Shown here piece by piece: positions 55,684-64,000 of a stretch of DNA of 64,000 nt. Source of the DNA: Rhyzopertha dominica (taxonomy: Eukaryota; Arthropoda; Insecta; Coleoptera; Bostrichidae); contig QCXZ01000053.1 of the NCBI GenBank assembly GCA_025024175.1, positions 10,664,001 to 10,728,000 of the forward strand, in the 5' to 3' direction. Below the pieces are notes generated by a model, which searched no databases, had not been told where the DNA came from, and worked only from the letters and a program-made list of their open reading frames with translations. The position numbers and the translations under genes are program-made. Every line of letters starts with the position of its first letter. Position 1 is the first letter of the stretch.

Positions 55684-56972
55684 TGGGTATTTGCCATGTA
55701 TTTATATTTTATTAAATTGCATATTAATAGGTAGCATCTAATCCACAAAACAGCTGTGACAGCTTATAAATTCGAAAAAATGGATCTTAAGGTGTAATTT
55801 TAATATTAAAAATGTGAATATTTAAAGGGATCGCCAAAACGCGAACATATTGGCCGTGACGTCAGGTGTCTTGTAAATGGCCGCTTGTTTACATCTGGGG
55901 TCAGCGCGTCACGCGTCAGCTTCAGTCCGTCAATTTATCAGTTTGTTGTTTGCGTTTATTTTGTGACAAGCGAATTAAAATACGCCAAGAAAAAGTGAAA
56001 TACTTATGAGTTATGACTTCTGAAGGCATGTTCATTGTTATGGAATTTGTGTACAGCCACGAGCGGTTCAACGCGGCGGAAATGAGGAACGTAAGAGCAA
56101 CAGCATAAGTAAACTTTTTATCAAATTAACGTAGCATTGATAATTTGATCTGCAGTGGGTTGTTGGAAACATACTATTTGTAAACATAAAAATGTAAGAA
56201 TCAAAAATGTACCCTAAACTTGACATTTATTTCAGAGGTCAGAATAAATTGCCATTTATTTTCGGGGCTCTTGCGGCTCGTTTCCGGTCTGGCTAACAAT
56301 CGAATATATGGGAAACAACGACGTTCTTTATTATAACATTGCCCTCTATCAACTTAAAACGCATATAATTTTCATATCCTCTTCAAGCTATAACAAAATG
56401 GAAACTGAATGGTAAACACTTATAACCCCAAAAAGAATAATAAAACTTACAGTAAGAATTAAGATGATCTTCACAACAAAAAAAACTTTCCGATTTCGGC
56501 ATATCACGTCTAGAAGCCTTAAACAACTTTTTCATACGTTGATAATCTTGAGGAACGGTTACAAAAATTTTGTTAGCTGTACTGACTAAAGTATTTTAAT
56601 AACCATGTACAAACAAACACTTGTTTTGTTTTCCATACATAATAGATGCTTGTAAAACTACACAAAACACTTTTTGGCGCGACCTCTTGCACCATCCTTT
56701 CAATAAACACCACACAAAAGCTTTTCCAATACAAGAATGATACTACACCATTAAACAGAACGCTCCTCGGTAATGTTTACATGACACTTGACGTCACGAG
56801 TTGAATAACCTTGGATAGAAGCGTTTTGGCGGTGACTCCTAAGATTCGAATTTCAGAGCTGAAATTCTCTACCTACAACAATTTTTTTTTGTTTTTTTAA
56901 CATGGCATATGATATATGTATAAGCACTTCAAGATTCATTTTACGTAATTTAAAAACAAGTGATAATACCCA
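55684..56972 (+). mobile_element. THAP-exon element, copy E
   Basis: 1289 bp, ends TGGGTATT and AATACCCA, AT duplicated on both sides (55682-55683, 56973-56974). The MEFVYSHERFNAAEMRN frame is on the + strand (about 56040). The THAP exon is on the minus strand (about 56715-56460) with CCEDHL intact but small indels elsewhere. Sub-terminal CGCCAAAACGC/TGACGTCA pairs are preserved. Confidence 0.88.
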
Positions 56973-56974
56973 AT

Positions 56975-58645
56975 TGGTTTAACTATTGTTGACTCATGTA
57001 GCGGATTAATAAGTACAGTCAAACAAGATGCTTATTAAATTAAATATTTTGTTTTTTATCAGAGCCTAAAAATAAACAATACTTAATAAACAAACTTTGA
57101 ATGTACGTAAGACGCCTTAAATACTAAATTTTCTTTTCAGATTGCTGAAATTAAAATTGTGACTAGAAGAATTCTTCTAAGTTGGTTAAATATCTGCTTT
57201 GTGTTTTTTTTTTCAATCTTTTATGTCCACATGCCTTTACTCAACTACCGAAAAGGTAGAAATAAGTTTTATTGGCAGTGCTGGGTATAGATGTACGCTG
57301 CAGGTACATTCTGAATTTCATAGGGAAATTCGGATACACTATATTAAATAAAAAGGAACGGTAAATAAGGTAGTTGATGGTATGGCCCAGCTTGAAGTAC
57401 TTACCTACTTAGCCTTTTTGCGACCAGTCTAGAAAATTTCTCATTACGTCCTTCTTACGTAAATAGCTATTTTGTTAATTCATTTAAATCAGTAGCAACC
57501 ATTGCTTTTGTATTTAACAATCATTTTCCTTACGATTTATTTAAAAAAAAAATGCAAAACTTGCAGTTTGTTCAGTATAAAGTCACTTCGCTTAAAGTGG
57601 TGGCAGGAACAAGGTTTGATACTATAAAAAAACGCAGATTGCGTAGACGACTACTTTTTAATAAATTAGGAGACAATGATGTCTTTCAATAATTTTTTCT
57701 ATTTTTTCCACTTAGTCCACAAAAATAGTACATTGTTCTACAAGTTAAGAAAAGTGATGGTTTTCTAGCGAGTTGAGAATAAATTGCGTAACTAGCGTAA
57801 TATTTCATTCAAGTTCGGATTTAAACTGCTAAATAGACAAAAGAGATGTGTTGTGTCTCATAAAGATCGATTAAAAAAATATATAGGTAACATAACTAAT
57901 TTCTATTTGTCGAATAATATCAGGTTGGTAACTGATACAATAATCTCTAAATTCTTTTAATTATTGATATCGAATCAAAACAGATGTATGCGGAACTCCG
58001 CTATTGAGATACTGAGATTACAGCTTGCGAATTTTAACTTGCTGTTTCTAATAATACGTTAACCTTGTAATCAACTGTGCTCTTAGCGTTTTCATTTAAT
58101 TGCTTTTAAAATTTAAACGTACGATAAGGAATTGTTATTAGCCCTTAAGTAGTATGTATACATTTCTTTAGATCTTTAGTGACTCATCTGTTATACATAC
58201 AAAAAATTTGTCATTACAACTTTGAATAGTTCGCTCTAGATGCTTCTTGATTTACATTGACAGTTTTATAAAACTGTGAGGTAGGTTTGTGCTGATACGC
58301 AATATTTATGATGGGATAAATAGTCTATTTACTTACGAGTTTATTAAAAATGAGTAATGAAATTTTATCTTCCAGTGAAACGCTTAGGTAATTGAAATTT
58401 GTTAATATTCTTATGAAATCAATCTATTGGTTACGTATTATTGATGGAAAATAATCATGATTCAGAAATATGGACACATTTTACAGTCACATCTTAAAAA
58501 AAGAACATTAATTAAGAGTTCTTGGAATGTGCTATTTTGTCAGTTTTTTTTTTGTAATTGACACAGTGAAATACTGTACCATGTTCAAGATGTAAACTGC
58601 ACTAAACACACATGTACAAACGAAAGAGTACGGTAGGGTAGATAC
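56975..58645. other. Intronic DNA, one unassigned reading frame
   Basis: An open stretch at 57490-57690 (+) reads FNNHFPYDLFKKKM and RRLRRRLLFNKLGDNDVF. It might be a retroelement C-terminus but has no diagnostic motif. No terminal repeats were recognised elsewhere. Confidence 0.25.
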
Positions 58646-58995
58646 GATTACTTCCACATCCAACGGATATCCGTGTGTCTGCGGTTTTGTTTGTGGACAC
58701 GATAACTTTCGAAAGACTTAATATCTGAACTTGAAATTTGGCAAACGTATAGATCTCAACTACCCAAAGCGACCTATTGTTTTTGGGGTAAGTAGGGTTT
58801 CAGAGAAGGGGGCGAAATAGGGGGGTAACTAACCTTTTTGCAAATTTTTATTTGTTTTATTTTTTTTCATTTTAGTATGTGTTTAGTAGTATAACTGCGA
58901 GTATTATCCGTTTCTTATAAATTTTCGCTGCAGCAAACTGTTCAGTAGATATTAGCAAAAAAGCGTCACTTAAAGAAAACGGTTTTTCCTAAATA

Positions 58996-60576
58996 CACTG
59001 ACCGGCAAAAAAAACCGGCCACCCCGATATGTTTGTGAAACGCACTTAAATATTCACCAGTTCAACTTAACAATGATGTTGGGTTGAAGAATCATTATTG
59101 CTGATATGAAACGCAAAGTTTGGGACAGACAAAAGACAAATAATACAAATTTAGGTAATTTAATTGATGACAATAACGGAAACACAACAATTACTTTTTT
59201 CTTATGCGTAAAAAAATAGTGATACTTTTTTTAAATCGAATTCCTGCCTACTGTCAGTACCGTGTATGTCCTCCTCGAGCCTGAATTACAGCATTTAACC
59301 TTCGGGGCATTGAGTTGATCAAATCTGTTAAGCACATTTGAGGAATTCCTTCAAATTCTTCTTGAAGGGCCAAGCGTAGCTCTTGAAGAGTCTCAGGCAT
59401 GGCTGGACGTCCACGAATACGCCTCTGAAGCTGGTCCCAAAGGTGCTCTATAGGATTAAGGTCTGGGCTGCATGCTGGCCAATGAAGTCTACGAATGCCA
59501 ACCTCATCCAGATATTCAGTTACCACTCGCGCAGTGTGTGGTCTGGCGTTGTCATGCATTAAAACAAAGCCATCTCCAACAAAATGCGAAAATGGGACAA
59601 CAGCTTCTTGAAGAATATCTTCCACATATCTCTGAGCGTTCAAAGCACCATTTTCTACAAATAAGAGGTCGGTATGTGCCTCCGTAGAAATACCTGCCCA
59701 CACCATTACAGAACCGCCGTTAAAGGATAGTCGTTCAGAGATCATGCAGTCAAAATATCGTTCACCTCGTCTTCTCCACACCCTTTCTCGACCATCAGGC
59801 GATCGCAGACAAAAACGTGACTCATCTGTAAAAAGAACTTCACTCCATTGCTGAAGGTTCCAATCTGCATGTAACTGTGCAAACTGCAGACGTGCCCTTC
59901 GGTGCCTAGGCAGCAGTTGTGGCCCAGTGGCAGGCCTTCGCGAATTTAAGCCACTTTCCACAAGCCTTCGCCTAATCGTTCTCTCACTTATTTGAATTCC
60001 TCGCACTGTTAGAAGACGATGTTGAAGCTGAACTGCTGTTGATCTGCGATCCCTCAGTGTGTTGAGCACAAGAAAACGATCATCAACGAGAGTTGTCACC
60101 CTTTTCCTTCCGGATCCTGCTCGCCTCCCGCATGTGCCAGTCTCCAAGTACCGATTCCATGCATCCTGAACTGTAGTACGGGGTATTTCCAGTGTACGAG
60201 ACACATACCGCTGACTACGACCATCCTCAATCAAAGCAACAATCTTGGAAACGTCCGCAACAGTTAACGACATTGTTATCGCTTGAAAACTTGGATTAAC
60301 TGTCAAACTCGATTCCAAAACAATTGCAGATAAGTCTACTTGCCTTTTAGTAAGAGCAAATGACAAGAAAATATTCCCTTTGATTTCCACAAACATGTCG
60401 ATCTTATTAAAACGAAAATTTCGGTTGCTCAAATTAAAATTAGACATAGGTAGGAGTGTAACAAGCATTTGAAATTGTTAATAGCGAAGAAAAACCACAT
60501 CAGTTCTCGATTTAAGATATAAATTGTGCAGATATAGGGATATATCGGGGTGGCCGGTTTTTTTTGCCGGTCAGTG
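58996..60576 (-). mobile_element. Tc1 transposon with intact transposase
   Basis: A 1581-bp element with inverted ends CACTGACCGGCAAAAAAAAC (left) and GTTTTTTTTGCCGGTCAGTG-type (right). Similarity runs for about 35 bp to the CCGATAT block, with TA on both sides (58994-58995, 60577-60578). Arms, target duplication and ORF are all intact. Confidence 0.95.
59254..60273 (-). CDS. Tc1-family transposase, DD34E, apparently intact
   Basis: 339 codons on the minus strand from ATG 60273; the open frame extends further upstream to 60468, but MSLTVADVSKIVALIEDGRS is the usual family start. Residues 1-105 form the paired helix-turn-helix DNA-binding region (GRSQRYVSRTLEIPRTTVQD; ISERTIRRRL) with a GRPR-like GSGRKR at 53-58. 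Catalytic triad: Asp150 (LFTDESRF), Asp241 (MHDNARPHT) and Glu276 (SPDLNPIEHLW), 34 residues apart. Length and motifs match active Tc1 enzymes, which cut and paste DNA at TA in the nucleus. No stop or frameshift is present, in contrast to every other transposase here. It is transcribed opposite to NADK. Confidence 0.95.
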   Translation of the reverse strand: MSLTVADVSKIVALIEDGRSQRYVSRTLEIPRTTVQDAWNRYLETGTCGRRAGSGRKRVTTLVDDRFLVLNTLRDRRSTAVQLQHRLLTVRGIQISERTIRRRLVESGLNSRRPATGPQLLPRHRRARLQFAQLHADWNLQQWSEVLFTDESRFCLRSPDGRERVWRRRGERYFDCMISERLSFNGGSVMVWAGISTEAHTDLLFVENGALNAQRYVEDILQEAVVPFSHFVGDGFVLMHDNARPHTARVVTEYLDEVGIRRLHWPACSPDLNPIEHLWDQLQRRIRGRPAMPETLQELRLALQEEFEGIPQMCLTDLINSMPRRLNAVIQARGGHTRY

Positions 60577-61012
60577 TATCTCCGAGTATATTTAATATAT
60601 TAAAAAAATGAAAATACCATCAGATAGGAAATAAAATTTCTCACCAAAAGCTTCTTAGAAAATTTATCGAAAATTTTGACATTTTCGAAATATTTCCAAA
60701 AAACCTATTTTGGACCCTGCTCGTACGATTATTTTAAATTTTTGGTATTATATAGAAAATTAAATTTCTGATGAGAAAGCACTGTTGTAATTTTTTTGTT
60801 AAGTTAATAATTTTTGAGTTATTTGGAAAAAACCGATTTTAAAAGTTTATATATTGTTGCTAAAATCACGAGGACTGTTAGACTTAGAAATATTGTGTAG
60901 AGAGAAAAAATGCTCAAAACCTGATTACTAATCGTATAGTATAAGAAATAAAAACGTAAATGTCATTTTGACAATTGGATGTGGAAGTATTGATTCAATT
61001 TGTAGCGGTTTT

Positions 61013-61698
61013 TTGTGAATGGTTTGCGTTTGCGGAAGTACTTAAATCTTTCTTGGAAAATGTTGGATACATAAAATCAGAACATTGCAAAAAATAATTA
61101 CACATTATGCACCTGTAAACCATTGTTAATTGTGATGATGATGATTTTCTTTTCACTTGTTTATGCTTAGTAGTGTGTGAAAGTATTTTTTGCGTTGTTA
61201 TGTTAAAATAACTGGTGAATGGAAAAAGCAGATATTTAGCAGTGAAAATTATTGCAATTATGAAAGTCGAAATGTTATGTGATACGTCGCGCTAGGCACT
61301 GAGGTTTCCGAAAAACTGTCCGGAGACTTATAAGATGACAAGAAACAATTACAAAATGGTTGACTTACCAATTCCTAACAACAATTCTGTGAGCTGCACA
61401 AAGTCAATTCGTCGGTGAAAATGAACTCTTTAAAACTTCATTTGGAAGCAAAATTTCTTTACGATAGCAGAGCGCTGATCTCTAAAAATAACTGGATGAC
61501 GCTTACATACTAAAATCCATGTAAATTAATTGTGACAAATTGAAGCCACTTTAGCGCCTCCAGCCGCTGGTCATTGTACTAAAAATGACGGTGAAAATGG
61601 TCAACCTAAGCTAAAAAATACCGCATTATCTTTGAACGCGCTGTTAAATTGATAGTACCATGACCAGCGGCATGGTGGTGCACGACTTTCTACTTGTC
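61013..61698. other. Unassigned DNA
   Basis: No coding or repeat structure recognised. Confidence 0.3.
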
Positions 61699-61700
61699 TA

Positions 61701-61951
61701 CAGTCACTAAATGGAAAACAGTACCACCGCAACGTGCGCCATATTGGGAGTAAAAGTTTTCGCAAGAACATTCAAATTTCTCAATGTTTGTTTTCCTCTA
61801 CCTTGATCAATAATGGGTTTTCATTATTGACCTTGATCTTATTCCAATTTCAATCTAAGTAGAACTAACGTTGCGAAATTTGAATGTTCTCGCCAAAACT
61901 TCTACTCCCAATATGGCGGACGTTGCGGTACTCTATTCCAAGTTGTGACTG
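61701..61951. mobile_element. Hairpin MITE, 251 bp, TA-flanked
   Basis: Starts CAGTCACTAAATGGAAAACA and ends TATTCCAAGTTGTGACTG; TA precedes and follows (61699-61700, 61952-61953). The two arms pair over most of their length (GCCATATTGGGAGTAAAAGT against ACTTCTACTCCCAATATGGC), so the single strand would fold into a ~115-bp hairpin. Tc1/mariner-type MITE. Confidence 0.85.
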
Positions 61952-61953
61952 TA

Positions 61954-64000
61954 TACTTGTTAGAGCTTTGAATGACTTTTGCGACATCCAGTTATTAGCA
62001 GAGTATCGAGCTTGAAAAACCTGGTAATATCTCTGGCTTGAAGTATAAGAAACACAGCAACCGGCAATTGATGAACTGATATGAAAAAAACATTTACGGA
62101 TGTTTAAAGAGCTAAAAGCAAACAGTGTATATAACTTCTGTTTATTTTACGAAACTTTTTTTGTGTAAAGAGGAAAATAAATGCACATGGCAACATGACT
62201 CAGTACTGTGCTGTAGATCGTCAAATAGCGGCGATGGGAAAAGATACATCATTTTACATGCAGGAGGAGAAGGCGTTTTTGTGAAAGGTGAAAATGAAGA
62301 TACGAGTTTGATTTTTTGTTCCAAAAACAAATCGGGTGATAGTAGTATGGACGCACTGCTATTTAAAAATGAATTGTCGAAAAATTGTTACCACAACCAG
62401 AACCGACAGCTGTTTTTATGGACAACGCTTCCTAACATTCAGAATTAGCTGAAAAAATCCTTCGAAATTTTTGATATATGTGGACAATTTATGATATCTG
62501 CTTTACCACTAGTTTAAACTAATATATATCCTACTGTTTCTTTTATTAATATGATTCGTTATCTAAATGGATATAATATATAATTGTACATTACTTTTTT
62601 AATATCTCTGATATTAAAATTTACAAATAATCACAAATAAAGAAGTTCTAGGTGATAATTTAAAAGTCAAGGGTAGTTTAAGCCATTTGGCATTGAAGGA
62701 TTTGCTTTAAATTTGGACAAGAAATGCACAATTATATAGGAAATGTGTGTGCCAAATTTTAAAATAATCGATACACAGACAAAAAAGTTATTAATAAAAA
62801 TTGATCGAAAAAAATAATTTTGACACCTTGTATTTTGGTTACTTTTGGGTTTTGACAAAATGGTATTGGAACTTGTAGCATTAATTTTTCGAGAAGATTC
62901 AACCCCCATCATTTTTTGTTCATTATTTCCGGACACTTTGTATATGTAGGTGTACATCATTGTATATGTATTGTTGTGTCTTTGTATCTTTTATTATGTA
63001 CCTGTTTAAACTTTTTTGATCTTGTTGTTTTAATGTTTTATGTCTGTGCGTTTCAAGAGTTTCAGTATAAATAAAAAATAAAAAAAATAAATAAGAACTA
63101 ATACGATAGGGACATGTTCAGTGCGGTTTACATCTTGTACAAGATAAAATATTTTAACTATACCTTAGTAGTAATAATACATTTTATTTTTAAACTCGCG
63201 CCATCATTTTGATATACATAGTTGGCTGCTAGACGCAGTACCAGCCAAAAAAGCGATGGTTAGTTCAAATGATTTATAAACAAAATGACAATTAATTATT
63301 GTAAAGGCAGAAGTCGACCCTCATTTACGAAAAAGTAGAGGTATTTGTAAAAAAAAACAAAACAAAAGGTTTTTTCGGTCGTTTTGTAGTAAAGGCGTCG
63401 CCAGCTCACAAGCTAGAGGAGGGCAGGAAAAAACAAACGGGGAGGGTAAAAACTGTTTTTGTAATTGTACAATTAAAAACAAGATAATGGCTAAATTTTA
63501 TATATCGTTATATCTCAAACAAACATCGATATATTTTATGCGGGCAAACGATACTTCGATACGGGGGTTATGTGATTTAGCACTTTACAACACCTCATAA
63601 AATTTTGGAGGTTTCGAAGATTGGAGGGATTTACTTAGCTAATATTTAATCTTCGTCTTCTAAGTCATCCCGTAAAGTTATGAAAAATATGTAAACCACA
63701 TTTCACTTAAAAATAAATTTTAAACAGGAGTTTTTATATTGAATGATATTACTTATACCAGGCGATTTTTTGAAAACTTCACACCTTAAATAACTTTAAA
63801 TATAGCAAAAATTTAAAAATTTGCAAAAACAGGTAAACTTTTGTTTGCAGGGGTACAACTTTTGAGATAAGTTCTTAATGGATAGCGCTTACTCTCTGAG
63901 CAGGGTAGACACCCCTTTAAAAATTTTAAATGGAACTATCCATCTTGTGATACATCATTTGAAAGCTTATTTCACAAAGAGTCTGGCCATGTAATTAGTT
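61954..64000. other. Right flank, unassigned; possible retroposon tail
   Basis: The frame at 62125-62448 shows no conserved motif. An A-rich AATAAAAAATAAAAAAAATA at 63070-63090 looks like a retroelement poly(A) tail, but no body was identified upstream. The missing terminal NADK exon was searched for by eye (WVSFDG-like translation) and not found. Confidence 0.3.

Larger units (their letters stand above)
58648..61012 (+). mobile_element. Hairpin-ended interspersed repeat, copy 4, interrupted by Tc1
   Basis: Same orientation as copy 1: starts TTACTTCCACATCCAACGGA and ends GTGGAAGTATTGATTCAATT then TGTAGCGGTTTTTT. It is split at 58995 by the Tc1 element. The hairpin is partly lost (CCAACGGATATCCGTG). 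The interrupted AAATA-TCTCCG site is continuous in copy 1 (AAATATCTCCG), showing the TA duplication. Confidence 0.8.

Noticed and set aside
62667..62960. Minus-strand 97-residue frame
   Set aside because: No conserved domain pattern; AT-rich composition and low-complexity residues fit chance.
55357..64000. Terminal NADK exon
   Set aside because: No translation resembling the conserved WVSFDG or SDWFDSL segments was seen on the + strand; presumed to lie beyond the window.

Overview
The window is AT-rich, intron-dominated animal DNA, most consistent with an insect. It holds cytosolic-type tRNA genes, one widely spread host gene on the + strand (NAD kinase), and dense layers of insect-type transposable elements. 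Species cannot be fixed from the sequence. About twenty isolated 'n' bases, two inside coding exons, suggest an incompletely polished assembly.

Host content. A tRNA-Gly(TCC) lies at 852-923 and a tRNA-Glu(TTC) at 2056-2127. Five phase-compatible exons of NAD kinase run left to right: 1616-1830, 10753-10836, 28861-28990, 49825-50103 and 54967-55356. A second ATG-bearing exon at 14704-14813 ends in the same phase as 10753-10836, so it can splice directly to 28861 and act as an alternative first exon. The long form gives 366 codons and the short form 303, both still open at 55356. The last exon(s) are outside the window, so the gene covers more than 53 kb and almost everything after 1616 is intron.

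Mobile content, left to right: a Penelope-like tail (3-179); an 8-bp-TSD TIR element (3817-4488); a 2.6-kb Tc1/mariner DD41D element with ~485-bp TIRs and a nearly intact, intron-containing transposase (4566-7150); a decayed Tc3-like transposase; the first of five copies of a ~1.3-kb THAP-exon element with TGGGTATT ends; foldback elements at 10921-13268 (hosting copy B) and 13453-14199; a second THAP-type TIR family (15424-16528, and 47531-49333); non-LTR reverse transcriptase remnants at 17.1-18.2, 18.7-19.4, 34.0-35.8 and 42.4-43.6 kb; an ~815-bp hairpin-ended repeat family (four copies); a Penelope-like GIY-YIG remnant (27040-27850); paired CAGGG-ended MITEs at 31.1-32.2 kb; a 3.5-kb mariner-like element split by an antisense retroelement (33279-36777); hairpin retroposon-like elements at 39.1 and 50.7 kb; a 5.6-kb hAT element with 8-bp TSD and three nested insertions (44074-49662); two short hAT-like MITEs (51601-52257, 53829-54720); a lone THAP exon (52890-53064); a mariner fragment; THAP copy E; an apparently intact Tc1 element (58996-60576); and a hairpin MITE (61701-61951).

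The host biology is one housekeeping enzyme with two apparent start exons. The most distinctive material is the THAP-exon family: all copies keep the starts of two convergent reading frames plus CRE-like palindromes at both ends and have lost the middle, the structure expected of internally deleted ISL2EU-type transposons. Nested copies allow target-site duplications and relative insertion order to be read directly.
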